A stretch of 64,000 bases of DNA. Origin: Embleya sp045207655. GTDB lineage: Bacteria; Actinomycetota; Actinomycetes; Streptomycetales; Streptomycetaceae. Position numbers and translations under genes: made by a program. Below are positions 18,001 to 26,270 of the stretch, piece after piece. The notes under the pieces are model-generated. The model was not told the DNA's origin. It worked only from the letters and a program-made list of their open reading frames with translations, and did no database searches. The stretch's first letter is position 1; every line of letters starts with the position of its first letter. The stretch spans positions 1,984,001 to 2,048,000 of the forward strand of contig NZ_CP108784.1 of assembly GCF_045207655.1 (NCBI RefSeq). Reading direction: 5' to 3'.

Positions 18001-19259
18001 GACGCGTCCTCCGGGTCCACGGGATGGGCCGAGCCGATCCGGTCGGTCGAACCGGGCCGATCCGTCGAACCGGTCCGGTCCGGCGAGTCGGTCGGGTGAT
18101 GCGATGCGGTCGGGTCGTGCGATGCGGACCGGCCGCCCGGGTCGACCCCGTCGGCCGGGCCCGTGAGCAGGTCTCGGGCCAGGCGTTCGCCCGCGTCCTC
18201 GGCCAGTTCGCCGGCGCGGGTCATGCTGTCGGCGCCGAGATCGACCAGCGCGTAGGCCGCCACGATGCCGGCCGCGTCGAGTTGAACCCCGCTCAGCTCG
18301 ACGCGGCCGCACACCACCGCCACGGGTACACCCCGTTCCCGGGCGGCGACCGCGACCCCGGCCGGTGCCTTGCCGTGCAGGGTCTGCCGGTCCAGGCTGC
18401 CCTCTCCGGTGACCACGAGATCCGCCCCGTCGAGCAGTTCGTCGAAGCCCAGGAGTTCGAGCAGCAGGCCGATGCCGGGCCGGACGCTCGCGCCGAGCAG
18501 CGCCAGCGCGCCGAACCCGGCCCCACCCGCGGCACCCGCCCCGGGCACCTCGGCCAGTTCGGGCGCGACCACCTCGGCCCAGCGCGCGAGCGCCGAGTCC
18601 AGAAGCCGAACCTCGTCCGGCGAGGCGCCCTTCTGCGGCCCGTACACCGCCGCGGCCCCCTTGGGGCCCAGCAGCGGATTGTCCACGTCCGAGGCGATCA
18701 CCACCTCGACGCCGGCCAGCCGGGTCGTCAGGTCGCCGCGCTCGATCCGGTCCAGCCGCAGCAGCGCGGCCCCGCCCCGGGGCAGTTCCTCCCCCGCCGC
18801 GTCCAGCAGCCGTACGCCCAGCGCGCGAGCCAGCCCGGAGCCGCCGTCGGTGGAGGCGCTGCCGCCCAGGCCGAGCACGATCCGGGTGCAACCCAGCTCC
18901 AGCGCCCGGCCGATCAGCTCGCCCACCCCGGTGGTGTCCGCCGTCAGCGGCGCGGGCCCGTCCGGGAGCAGCGCGAGCCCCGAGGATTCGGCCAACTCGA
19001 CCACCGCGGTTTGGCCGCGCACGGCGAGCGCCGCGCCCACCGGCCGCCCGGTGGGGCCGGTGACCCGTACCGGGATGCGCGCGAAGCCGGCGGCCACCGC
19101 GGCGTCCACGGTGCCCTCGCCGCCGTCGGCGATCGGCAACACGCGCACGTCCGCGTCCGGACGGGCCCGCCGGATCCCGGCACCGATCCTGACCGCGGCC
19201 TGCACGGCGGTCAGGGTCCCCTTGAACTTGTCGGGGGCCAGGACGACGACCGGTCCCAT
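17997..19259 (-). CDS. glxK: Glycerate kinase
   Basis: A 420-residue kinase of the GlxK/GarK family. It starts MGPVVVLAPDKFKGTLTAVQ, with IADGGEGTVDAA (about 45-57), LGLGGSASTDGGSG and VTGEGSLDRQTLHGKAP. It phosphorylates D-glycerate, the product of the Gcl-GlxR branch. AAGGAG precedes the ATG at 19259. The last 45 or so codons form a hydrophilic tail of near-repeats (SHDPT, STDRPGSTDRIGS) absent from typical members, encoded by degenerate CGGTC/GATCC repeats. First gene of the glxK-allB-alc-kat unit. Confidence 0.93.
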   Translation of the reverse strand: MGPVVVLAPDKFKGTLTAVQAAVRIGAGIRRARPDADVRVLPIADGGEGTVDAAVAAGFARIPVRVTGPTGRPVGAALAVRGQTAVVELAESSGLALLPDGPAPLTADTTGVGELIGRALELGCTRIVLGLGGSASTDGGSGLARALGVRLLDAAGEELPRGGAALLRLDRIERGDLTTRLAGVEVVIASDVDNPLLGPKGAAAVYGPQKGASPDEVRLLDSALARWAEVVAPELAEVPGAGAAGGAGFGALALLGASVRPGIGLLLELLGFDELLDGADLVVTGEGSLDRQTLHGKAPAGVAVAARERGVPVAVVCGRVELSGVQLDAAGIVAAYALVDLGADSMTRAGELAEDAGERLARDLLTGPADGVDPGGRSASHDPTASHHPTDSPDRTGSTDRPGSTDRIGSAHPVDPEDAS

Positions 19260-19530
19260 GCGCTGCTCCTTCGGGTGGGCTGCCGGAGGGGATGTCCGGG
19301 GTCGGCGCGGAGCCGACTGATCGGACACCGTGCCGAGGCACAGTCAACTACGTGGCTGCCGCTCTCGGCGAGATCGACAGGGGGTGGCGACGGTCCGACG
19401 CGGGCGCGACACCACGCGTGCTCGACGGTCCGACGCGGGCACGACTCGACGCGTGCGAGCGGGTGGCAACCGCCCGGTGACGCGGGCGCGACACCACGAG
19501 TGGGATCAGCGTCACCGGGCGGAATCAAGG
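19260..19530. other. Gene-free region between gcl and glxK with direct repeats
   Basis: No coding frame is convincing. A 20-bp direct repeat (GACGCGGGCGCGACACCACG) occurs at 19397-19416 and 19479-19498, with diverged copies between. The glxK promoter must lie in 19260-19390, but I cannot point to a clear -35/-10 pair. Confidence 0.6.
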
Positions 19531-19581
19531 GGAGCGGGGCGGGCCCCTGGGAGGGTCGGACGACTCGACCCGCCCCGCTCC
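19531..19581 (-). terminator. Second hairpin in the gcl downstream region
   Basis: A 13-bp perfect stem, GGAGCGGGGCGGG with CCCGCCCCGCTCC, encloses 25 bases. It backs up the 19615-19644 palindrome and separates the gcl operon from the glxK operon. Confidence 0.6.
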
Positions 19582-19614
19582 GGACCTGACGAGCGGGTAC
19601 GCCCCGCCCGGTCA

Positions 19615-19644
19615 CCCGTGGTCGGCCGCGCGGCCGACCACGGG
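19615..19644 (-). terminator. Perfect 30-bp palindrome right after gcl
   Basis: Two 15-bp arms (CCCGTGGTCGGCCGC and its exact complement) meet without a spacer, 11 bp beyond the gcl stop. This is the expected place for a terminator of the hyi-glxR-gcl operon. It folds as about a 13-bp stem with a tetraloop and has no T tract. Confidence 0.7.
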
Positions 19645-19655
19645 CCGCGGACCGG

Positions 19656-21371
19656 CTACGGAACCGGCTCGAACTCCTTGACCGCGTCGATCGCCGGCCC
19701 GTGCGGCGTGTTCGCCTCGCGCTCGATCATGATCTCCACCAGGACCGGGCGCGAGGTGCGCTGCGCCTCCTTGCGGGCCCATTCCATGGTGGACCGGATG
19801 TCGTCCGGCTCCACCACCCGCTTGCCCGAGCAGCCGTACGCCTCCATCAACTTGACGTTGTCGGTGCCGACCTCGTCGTAGTGGATGTCGACCTGGAAGT
19901 TCATCTCGTACGGGATCGACGCCTGGCGGATCAGCCCGAGGTACTCGTTGTTGATCATGATGATCACGAACGGCACGTTGTACTGCGCCGCCACCGCGAG
20001 CTCCTCGACCAGGTACTGGAAGCCGTAGTCGCCGACGATGCCGACCACCTCGGCGTCCGGGTCGCTGTGCTTGAGCGCCTTCTTGACGCCGATCGCCGCC
20101 GGGATCTCCCAGCCGAGCGGGCCGGCCTGGCCGCAGACCTGGTAGTGGCGCGGCTTGTAGGCCTTCTGGTGCTGGCCGCCCCAGATCTGGTAGAGGCCGA
20201 TCGCGGTGACGAAGTAGGTGTCCTCGTCGAAGACCTCGTTGATCTCCTTGTACACCCGCGGCGCCTTGATCGGCACGCTGTCGAAGTCCTCGCGCCGGGT
20301 CAGCGTCGCGCGCAACTCCCGGATCCGGGCCACCCACGCGCCCGCCTCGCGGCGGATGCCCCGCTCCTTCGCGGTGGCCAGGATCGCCTGGAGGAAGTGC
20401 CGGGTATCCGAGACGATGCCCAGGTCCGGTTCGAAGACCTTGCCGATCTGGGTCGGCTCGATGTCCACGTGGATGAACTTGCGGGTGCCCCGGTAGACGT
20501 CCAGCGTGCCGGTGTGCCGGTCGCCGAAGCGCGCGCCGAGCGCGAGCACCAGGTCGGACTCCAGGAACGACGCGTTCCCGTAGCGCTGCGAGGTCTGCAC
20601 GCCGGTCATCCCGCTGTAGAGCGCGTGGTTCTCGTCGATCGAGCCCTTGCCCATCAGGGTGACCTGCACCGGGATCTGAAGCAGTTCGGCCAGCTCGACG
20701 AGCTCCTCGTGCGCCTCGCCGATGATCACGCCGCCACCGGAGAGCAGCAGCGGACGCTCGGCGGCGAGCAGCAGGTCCAGGGCGGCGTCCACGCGCGGCT
20801 GGTGCGGGAGCACCTCGCTCACCGGCAGCGGCGCGTCCACCTCGGAGTCCCACCAGATCTCCTGCTTCTGCACGTCCAGCGGCAGGTCGATCAGCACCGG
20901 GCCGGGCCGGCCGGAGCGGGCCAGCCGGAACGCCTCGCGGAAGATCCACGGCGCCTGTGCGGCCTCCTTGACCTGCACGGACCACTTGGTCACCGGCTTG
21001 GCGATCTCGACGATGTCGACCGCCTGGAACGCCTCCTGGTGCAGCTTGCTGGAGACGGCCTGGCCGGTGATGCACACGATCGGAATGGAGTCGGCGAGCG
21101 CGGTGTACAGGCCGGTGATCATGTTGGTGCCGGCCGGACCGGAGGTGCCGATCGCGACGCCGACCCCGCCGTTCGTACGGGCCCAGCCGTCGGCCATGTG
21201 GGTCGCGCCCTCTTCGTGCCGGACGATCAGGTGCTCGATGCCGCCGACCGTTTCCAGCGCCTGGTACAGCGGCAGGATCGCCGCGCCGGGACAGCCGAAC
21301 GCGGTGTCCACGCCTTCGGACCTGAGCACCTCGACGACGGCGTTCATGACCGGAACTCGACGGGGTGCCAT
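19656..21371 (-). CDS. gcl: Glyoxylate carboligase
   Basis: A 571-residue thiamine-diphosphate enzyme that condenses two glyoxylates to tartronate semialdehyde and CO2. Gcl-specific segments are GCPGAAILPLYQAL, KVFEPDLGIVSDTRHF and CGQAGPLGWEIPAA. The ThDP motif is IVGDYGFQYLVEELAV with INNEYLGLIRQ. Where E. coli Gcl has Val51, this protein has Glu53 in VRHEEGATHMADG, the residue used by most other ThDP enzymes. The ATG shares one base with the glxR stop (TGATG). Last gene of the hyi-glxR-gcl operon. Confidence 0.92.
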   Translation of the reverse strand: MAPRRVPVMNAVVEVLRSEGVDTAFGCPGAAILPLYQALETVGGIEHLIVRHEEGATHMADGWARTNGGVGVAIGTSGPAGTNMITGLYTALADSIPIVCITGQAVSSKLHQEAFQAVDIVEIAKPVTKWSVQVKEAAQAPWIFREAFRLARSGRPGPVLIDLPLDVQKQEIWWDSEVDAPLPVSEVLPHQPRVDAALDLLLAAERPLLLSGGGVIIGEAHEELVELAELLQIPVQVTLMGKGSIDENHALYSGMTGVQTSQRYGNASFLESDLVLALGARFGDRHTGTLDVYRGTRKFIHVDIEPTQIGKVFEPDLGIVSDTRHFLQAILATAKERGIRREAGAWVARIRELRATLTRREDFDSVPIKAPRVYKEINEVFDEDTYFVTAIGLYQIWGGQHQKAYKPRHYQVCGQAGPLGWEIPAAIGVKKALKHSDPDAEVVGIVGDYGFQYLVEELAVAAQYNVPFVIIMINNEYLGLIRQASIPYEMNFQVDIHYDEVGTDNVKLMEAYGCSGKRVVEPDDIRSTMEWARKEAQRTSRPVLVEIMIEREANTPHGPAIDAVKEFEPVP

Positions 21372-22336
21372 CAGTTGTCTCCCTGCTTCGAACTGCCTCG
21401 CTCGGAACTGCCTTGGCCGGAACCGCCTGGGCCGGAACCGCCTTGCGCGGGAATGCCGTTGAGCCTTTCCAGGCCGAGCAGCAGACCGGAGTGGTCCAGC
21501 CCGCCGCCGCCCTGGGCGCGCAGCGACGCGACGAGTTGCGCGGTCAAACCGGCGAGCGGCAGCACGAGGTCGAACTCGCGGGCCGACTCGGTGACGATGC
21601 CCATGTCCTTGTGGTGCAGGTCGATCCGGAACCCGGGCTTGAAGTCGCGGTCGCGCATCACCCGGGCCTTGCGGTCCAGGACCGTGCTGCCGGCCAGGCC
21701 GCCGGCGAGCACCTTCAGGCCCGCCTCGGTGTCCACCCCGGCACGTTCGAGGAACAGCAGTGCCTCGGCGACGAGTTGGATGTTGCCCGCGACGATGAGC
21801 TGGTTGGCCGCCTTGACCGTCTGGCCCGCGCCGTGCGGGCCGACGTGCACGATGGTCTTGCCGAGCACCTCGAACAGGGGCAGCGCGGCGGCGAAGTCCG
21901 CCGCCGCACCGCCGACCATGATGGAGAGCACCGCCTCGATCGCGCCCGCCTCGCCGCCGCTGACCGGGGCGTCCAGCACTCGCAGCTTGTGCTCGGCGCC
22001 GGCCTTGGCCACCGCGATCGAGGTGCCGGGCTTGATCGAACTCATGTCGATCACCAGGGTGCCGGGCTTGACCGTGTCCAACACGCCGCCGTCGCCGAAC
22101 ATCACCTTCTCGACGTGCGGATCGGCCGGGACCATGGTGATCACCACGTCCGCGTCGCGCACCGCCTCGGCGATGTTCGCCGCGCCCTTGCCGCCGGCCG
22201 CGATCAGCCGGTCGATGGCGTCCCGTTCCAGGTTGAACCCGGTCACCTCGTGGCCGGCCCGGACCAGGTGGGCGGCCATCGGACCGCCCATGATGCCGAG
22301 ACCGACGAAACCGATCCTCTTGCTCGCGCCGGTCAT
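21371..22336 (-). CDS. glxR: Tartronate semialdehyde reductase (2-hydroxy-3-oxopropionate reductase)
   Basis: A 321-residue beta-hydroxyacid dehydrogenase. The Rossmann motif is GFVGLGIMGGPMAAHLVRAG at the N-terminus, the substrate loop is LDAPVSGGEAGA, and the catalytic Lys lies in GAGQTVKAANQL. It reduces tartronate semialdehyde to glycerate. The start overlaps the hyi stop by four bases. The last 25 or so residues are a Gly/Ser/Gln tail encoded by near-repeats of GGAACCGCCT on the plus strand, which is extra relative to the family. Confidence 0.93.
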   Translation of the reverse strand: MTGASKRIGFVGLGIMGGPMAAHLVRAGHEVTGFNLERDAIDRLIAAGGKGAANIAEAVRDADVVITMVPADPHVEKVMFGDGGVLDTVKPGTLVIDMSSIKPGTSIAVAKAGAEHKLRVLDAPVSGGEAGAIEAVLSIMVGGAAADFAAALPLFEVLGKTIVHVGPHGAGQTVKAANQLIVAGNIQLVAEALLFLERAGVDTEAGLKVLAGGLAGSTVLDRKARVMRDRDFKPGFRIDLHHKDMGIVTESAREFDLVLPLAGLTAQLVASLRAQGGGGLDHSGLLLGLERLNGIPAQGGSGPGGSGQGSSERGSSKQGDN

Positions 22337-23175
22337 CCGGCCCCTCCCTTGGTGTCGCGCAGCTCGCGCGGAAGCCAGCCGAAGCTGTCCGCGCTCGGGC
22401 CGACGGGCTTGTATTCGAGGCCGACGCGCCCGGTGTACCCGGCGGCGACGAGTCGGCGGAACAGGTCTTCGAAGTCCAGCCCGCCGGTGCCCGGTTGCCC
22501 CCGTCCGGGGGTGTCGGCGATCTGTACGTGGCCGAACCGGTCGGCGTACGTGTCGATCACGGCGGTGAGGTCCTCGCCGTTGCGGTCGAGGTGGTACAGG
22601 TCGCACAGGAAGGTCGCGTTGCCCAGGCCGGTCTCGGCGTTGACCTTGTCCACCACCGCCACCGCTTCGGCGGCGGTGGTCAGCGGATACCGCGCGTTCT
22701 CCGGCGTGTTGAGCGCCTCGATCAGCACGATCGCGCCGATGCCGTGCGCGGCCCGGGCTGCCAGGGCCAGGTTCTCCAGAGCGAGTTCGTCCTGGACCCG
22801 CGGGTCCACACCGTCCTCGCGGTTGCCGTACAGCGCGTTCAGCGCGCGGCAGCCCAGGCTCTCGGCGAAGCCGGTCGCCGCGGCGATGTTGTCCCGGAAG
22901 CGCGCCGATTCGGCCGGCTGGGACAGCAGGCCGCGGTCGCCGGCGGGCATGTCACCCGCGTCGAAGTTCAGGCCGACCAGGTCGACGCCGGCGTCGCGGA
23001 TCGCTCGGGCGAGCGTGTCCAGCTCGGCGTCGGCGGGGGTCGGGCCGCCGAAGGGCCACCACAGCTCGATCTCGGCGAAGCCGGCCTCGGCGGCGGCAGC
23101 GGGCCGCTCGAGAAGCGGGAGTTCGGTGAAGAGGATCGAGAGATTGATGTCGAAGCGCAGATCACGAGCGCTCAC
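22333..23175 (-). CDS. hyi: Hydroxypyruvate isomerase
   Basis: A 280-residue TIM-barrel isomerase of the Hyi family, with DINLSILFTELPLLERPAAA near the N-terminus and GFAEIELWWPFGG, NFDAGDMPAGDRGLLSQP and VGLEYKPVG. It interconverts hydroxypyruvate and tartronate semialdehyde. The GTG at 23175 is chosen because GAGGTG lies just upstream; an in-frame ATG further out lacks a site. First gene of the hyi-glxR-gcl operon, with two palindromes in its 5' region. Confidence 0.9.
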   Translation of the reverse strand: MSARDLRFDINLSILFTELPLLERPAAAAEAGFAEIELWWPFGGPTPADAELDTLARAIRDAGVDLVGLNFDAGDMPAGDRGLLSQPAESARFRDNIAAATGFAESLGCRALNALYGNREDGVDPRVQDELALENLALAARAAHGIGAIVLIEALNTPENARYPLTTAAEAVAVVDKVNAETGLGNATFLCDLYHLDRNGEDLTAVIDTYADRFGHVQIADTPGRGQPGTGGLDFEDLFRRLVAAGYTGRVGLEYKPVGPSADSFGWLPRELRDTKGGAG

Positions 23176-23197
23176 GGGATCACCTCTTCCACGTCGG

Positions 23198-23212
23198 TTC
23201 CACAATGCGGAA
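23198..23212. promoter_or_regulatory. TTCC-N7-GGAA palindrome upstream of hyi
   Basis: TTCCACAATGCGGAA is an imperfect 15-bp palindrome 23-37 bases before the hyi start. A related TTCCG-N5-CGGAA element lies between aceB and allR at 30611-30625. The symmetry is plausible for an IclR-family operator. Confidence 0.5.
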
Positions 23213-23247
23213 GTAAGATTCTGCTCACCGGAATGATGCCACGCGCC

Positions 23248-23263
23248 TTCAACAGTTTGTCAA
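23248..23263 (-). promoter_or_regulatory. Operator-like palindrome upstream of hyi
   Basis: Read on the minus strand this is TTGACAAACTGTTGAA, a near match to the elements at 24266-24281 and 30627-30643. It begins with a TTGACA hexamer and so could also overlap the -35 box of the hyi operon. I found no good -10 at the expected distance. Confidence 0.6.
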
Positions 23264-23472
23264 GGGTGGCCGCCGCAGTCTGACCCACGCGCGCCCCGCC
23301 GACCAGCCCCCACCCCAGGCCGGCCCCACCCCCGCCGAACTCCGCCGGTCGCACTCCGTCGGCCGAGCTCCGGCATGGGGCACCCACCTGACATCCGCAC
23401 CCCCACACGACGAATCGCCGGCCCGCGGCGCGGGCCCGGCGAGGTTCCGGAGCCGGGCGCTAGGGTTCGAGC

Positions 23473-23730
23473 GTGCGATTGCGGATTGAGTTCTCGACCG
23501 AGCCGTTCGACCTGGACGGCGTGCCGGCCCACGCCCTGGAGGCCCGCCGGATCCTCGACGAAGCGGGCCTCGACGTGGAGGTCGGCCCCTTCGGCACGAC
23601 CGCCGAGGGCGAGGCCGACGTGGTCCTCGCCGCGCTCGACAAGGTCTACCGAGGCGCGCTCGAGGTCGGCGCGACTCGGATCTCGGTACAGGTCACCACC
23701 GTGCCGACGGCGCCGGGAGGCCCCGCGTGA
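23473..23730 (+). CDS. Thiamine-binding-like protein (MTH1187/YqgV type)
   Basis: An 85-residue protein with a ferredoxin-like alpha-beta pattern: LRIEFSTEPFDLDG, then GLDVEVGPFGTTAEGEADVVLAALDKV and GATRISVQVTTV. This matches the small thiamine-binding-like family (former DUF77). It starts with GTG and overlaps the next gene (GTGA), so the two are co-translated. Its role in this purine locus is unknown. A link to thiamine-dependent Gcl is possible but is only inference. Confidence 0.65.
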   Translation: MRLRIEFSTEPFDLDGVPAHALEARRILDEAGLDVEVGPFGTTAEGEADVVLAALDKVYRGALEVGATRISVQVTTVPTAPGGPA

Positions 23731-24089
23731 GCCCCGCCGAACACCCGCTGGCCGCCGCGATCAAGCCGCTGGTGACCGCGATAGGCGCGCAATTCGTCAC
23801 CCCGGACGAGGCCGGCCCCGAGGACGTCGTGCTGGACTGGGAGGGCGAACCGGCCGTCGCCGTCCGCCTCCCCGGCCTCGGCACCGCCCTCGACCGCCTC
23901 CTCGGCGACGCGGAACGCCAGTACGGCCCGCTGGCCGACCTCGACCGCGAGGCCAAACAGCGCGTGGTCCGCACCCTCGAACAACGCGGCGCCTTCACCA
24001 TCCGCCACGGCGTCGAGACCGTGGCCGCGGCCCTGGGCGTGAGCCGCTTCACCGTCTACAACTACCTCAACCGCGAATCCCGAGGCTGA
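23727..24089 (+). CDS. YheO/DauR-type helix-turn-helix protein
   Basis: A 120-residue protein. The C-terminal 45 residues (AKQRVVRTLEQRGAFTIRHG, then VETVAAALGVSRFTVYNYLN) match the HTH_22 DNA-binding domain of YheO/DauR regulators. The N-terminal 70 residues are much shorter than the usual YheO PAS-like domain, so this is a compact variant. It is translationally coupled to the thiamine-binding-like gene and lies 304 bp before uraD, so it may be another local regulator of urate genes. Confidence 0.7.
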   Translation: MSPAEHPLAAAIKPLVTAIGAQFVTPDEAGPEDVVLDWEGEPAVAVRLPGLGTALDRLLGDAERQYGPLADLDREAKQRVVRTLEQRGAFTIRHGVETVAAALGVSRFTVYNYLNRESRG

Positions 24090-24265
24090 ACCCGGCCCCC
24101 TCGGACGTACCCCGACCCGGCACCGACCCGCGACCCACCCCGACCGGCGCCGACCCGCGCGAGGGCGAGCGCCGCCGCGCCCGGAAAGGAAGTGCCTCCC
24201 CCACGCGAGCACTTCCGCGAGCCGCGTTTCCGGCGGGTCACGTTGTATTCACCACGGTGATCGAC

Positions 24266-24281
24266 TTCAACAAACTGTTGA
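24266..24281. promoter_or_regulatory. Operator-like palindrome overlapping the uraD promoter
   Basis: TTCAACAAACTGTTGA (TCAACA and TGTTGA arms) belongs to the same family as 23248-23263 and 30627-30643. It ends inside the putative -35 box, so binding there would block RNA polymerase. Confidence 0.65.
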
Positions 24282-24307
24282 CGCGGGAGTTTCGGAGCGC
24301 CTAGCGT
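24278..24307 (+). promoter_or_regulatory. Putative promoter of the uraD-uraH-uox operon
   Basis: TTGACG (24278-24283) and TAGCGT (24302-24307) are separated by 18 bp, a good housekeeping-sigma match in an otherwise G+C-rich genome. Transcription would start near 24,314, about 80 bases before the uraD ATG. Confidence 0.6.
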
Positions 24308-24393
24308 TCCGGCCATCGCCGCGTCGGGGTATTCGCTCGGACGCGGCGCATGGCTCTGGACGGGCATGCCCGCCGAGTGAGGAGGTTCCCGAC

Positions 24394-24891
24394 ATGTCAT
24401 CAGCGCCAGGACTCGACAGGTTCGACGCCGCGTCCGCCGAAGAGGCGATCCGACTGCTCGGTGAGGTCTGCGCGAGTCGTGCCTGGATCGGCGCGCTGCT
24501 CACGGCCCGGCCCTATGGCGACCCGGAGAAGTTGTACGCGAGATCCGACGAGGCGGTCGCGATCCTGACCGCCGACGATCTCCAGGAGGCGATCGACGGT
24601 CACGCCGTGATCGGCCGCCCGCGCCACGACGATCCGCAGTCGACGCGCGAGCAGTCCGGGGTACACCGGGCGGGTGACACGGTGTTGGCCGACCTGCGGG
24701 CCGGGAACATCGCGTACGAACAGCGGTTCGGCCGGGTCTTCCTGATCTGCGCGAGCGGTCGCAGCGCCGCGGAGATGCTCGCCGAACTGCGACACCGACT
24801 CGACAACGACCCGGCGTCCGAGTGGGAGGTCACCCGCGAGGAACTGCGGAAGATCAACCGCCTGCGCCTGGAAGGGCTGATCTCCGCGTGA
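24394..24891 (+). CDS. uraD: 2-oxo-4-hydroxy-4-carboxy-5-ureidoimidazoline decarboxylase
   Basis: A 165-residue all-helical enzyme. The conserved His is in DGHAVIGRP (His70) and the Glu-Gln pair is in STREQSGV (86-87), both active-site elements of OHCU decarboxylase. It completes the third step from urate, giving S-allantoin. GAGGAGG precedes the ATG. The stop overlaps the GTG start of uraH. First gene of the urate operon. Confidence 0.93.
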   Translation: MSSAPGLDRFDAASAEEAIRLLGEVCASRAWIGALLTARPYGDPEKLYARSDEAVAILTADDLQEAIDGHAVIGRPRHDDPQSTREQSGVHRAGDTVLADLRAGNIAYEQRFGRVFLICASGRSAAEMLAELRHRLDNDPASEWEVTREELRKINRLRLEGLISA

Positions 24892-25229
24892 TCTCCACCC
24901 ACATCCTGGACACCAGCGAGGGCCGGCCGGCGCCGGACGTGCCGGTCGAGTTGTCCCGGCGCGAGGCCGACGGGACGTGGACCGTACTGGGCAACTCGGC
25001 GACCGACGCCGACGGACGCTGCCCGGATCTGCCGCCGCTGGGCGTGGATCCCGCCGCCGGCCCGGTCGACGTACGACTGGTCTTCGACGTCGCCGCGTAC
25101 CGCCGCGCGCGCGGCGAGACGCCGTTCTTCCCGGAGGTCCGGGTGGTCTTCACCGCCGACCCCGGAACGCATTACCACGTACCGCTTTTGCTCAACCCGT
25201 ACGGATATTCCGTCTATCGAGGGAGCTGA
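24888..25229 (+). CDS. uraH: 5-hydroxyisourate hydrolase
   Basis: A 113-residue transthyretin-like protein. The N-terminal STHILDTSEGRPAP contains catalytic His5. Arg44 and the His95/His97 pair in HYHVPLLLNP are present, and the protein ends with the diagnostic YRGS tetrapeptide. It hydrolyses 5-hydroxyisourate to OHCU. The GTG start at 24888 overlaps the uraD stop (GTGA), which excludes the longer in-frame reading. Uricase follows after 5 bp. Confidence 0.95.
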   Translation: MISTHILDTSEGRPAPDVPVELSRREADGTWTVLGNSATDADGRCPDLPPLGVDPAAGPVDVRLVFDVAAYRRARGETPFFPEVRVVFTADPGTHYHVPLLLNPYGYSVYRGS

Positions 25230-25234
25230 CAGGC

Positions 25235-26149
25235 ATGCCGATGGTGCTCGGCCAGAATCAGTACGGAAAGGCGGAGACCCGCGTGGTCCGGGTCCGCCGC
25301 GACACCGAACGGCACGAGGTCAAGGACCTCAACGTCAGCGTCGCGCTGTCGGGCGAGTTGTCCGACACCCACTTCACCGGCGGCAACGGCAACGTGCTGC
25401 CCACGGACACCATGAAGAACACCGTGTTCGCGTTCGCGCGCGAGCACGGCATCGACTCGGCCGAGGCCTACGGCATACGCCTGGCCCGGCACTTCGTCGA
25501 GTCGCAGCCCTCGATCACCCGGGCCCGGGTGCGGATCGAGGAGTACCCCTGGAACCGCGTCCCCGCCGCCGAGGCGCGCAATCGCTTCGTCGGCGCGGAC
25601 GAGATCCACCACTCGTTCGTCCGGGACGGCGGCGAGACCCGGACCACCGAGATCGTCTGGGAGCACGGCCGGGTCCGGGTGATCTCCGGACTCAAGGACC
25701 TGGTCGTGATGAACACGACGGCCTCCGAGTTCTGGGGCTACATCAAGGATCGGTACACCACCCTCCAGGAGGCGTACGACCGGATCCTGGCCACCCAGGT
25801 CACCGCGCTCTGGCGGTTCTCCTTCGACGCGGCCGACGGCGCGAGCGAACCGAACTGGGAGCGCTCGTACGCCCAGGTCCGCCGGCACCTGCTGGAGTCC
25901 TTCGCCGAGACGTACTCCTACTCGCTCCAGCAGTCCCTGTACGCGATGGCGAACCGGGTGCTGACCCATCGACACGAGGTGGACGAGGTTCGGCTGTCGC
26001 TGCCGAACAAGCACCACTTCCAGGTCGACATGGATCGGATGGGCGTCAAGAACGACAAGGAGGTGTACTACGCCGCCGACCGGCCCTACGGTCTGATCGA
26101 GGGCACCGTGCACCGCGAGGGTGTCATTCCGCTGATTCCGGTGGACTGA
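25235..26149 (+). CDS. uox: Urate oxidase (uricase)
   Basis: A 304-residue cofactor-free uricase made of two tunnelling-fold domains. The catalytic Lys is in QYGKAETRVV (Lys12), the Thr in LPTDTMKNTVFAFARE (Thr57), and the conserved SLPNKHHFQVD lies in the second domain. It converts urate and O2 to 5-hydroxyisourate and H2O2. The ATG has GGGAG upstream and lies 5 bp after uraH. The H2O2 produced gives catalase in the neighbouring operon a clear role. Confidence 0.96.
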   Translation: MPMVLGQNQYGKAETRVVRVRRDTERHEVKDLNVSVALSGELSDTHFTGGNGNVLPTDTMKNTVFAFAREHGIDSAEAYGIRLARHFVESQPSITRARVRIEEYPWNRVPAAEARNRFVGADEIHHSFVRDGGETRTTEIVWEHGRVRVISGLKDLVVMNTTASEFWGYIKDRYTTLQEAYDRILATQVTALWRFSFDAADGASEPNWERSYAQVRRHLLESFAETYSYSLQQSLYAMANRVLTHRHEVDEVRLSLPNKHHFQVDMDRMGVKNDKEVYYAADRPYGLIEGTVHREGVIPLIPVD

Positions 26150-26169
26150 CCTCGATCGTCGGGCATAAC

Positions 26170-26207
26170 CCCCGGAGGATTCTTCATCCGCCGTCCCGCC
26201 TCCGGGG
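26170..26207 (+). terminator. Terminator hairpin after uox
   Basis: A 9-bp perfect stem, CCCCGGAGG with CCTCCGGGG, encloses a 20-base loop containing a TTCTTC run. It lies 20 bp beyond the uricase stop and separates it from the deaminase gene. Confidence 0.6.
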
Positions 26208-26270
26208 CCCGCGCGCAGGACCAGACGGCGGTTCGTTCGTACATTGGACCGCTGCCGCAAGGGACTGCCC

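Larger units (their letters stand above)
24090..24393. other. Regulatory region before uraD
   Basis: A 304-bp space without a credible gene. The left part is C-rich. The right part drops in G+C around 24,240-24,290 and holds the uraD promoter and operator. A GGAGG box at 24380-24385 serves uraD. Confidence 0.6.

Noticed and set aside
23176..23408. A small minus-strand gene upstream of hyi
   Set aside because: The frame covers the promoter and palindromes of the hyi operon and has no ribosome site or family similarity.
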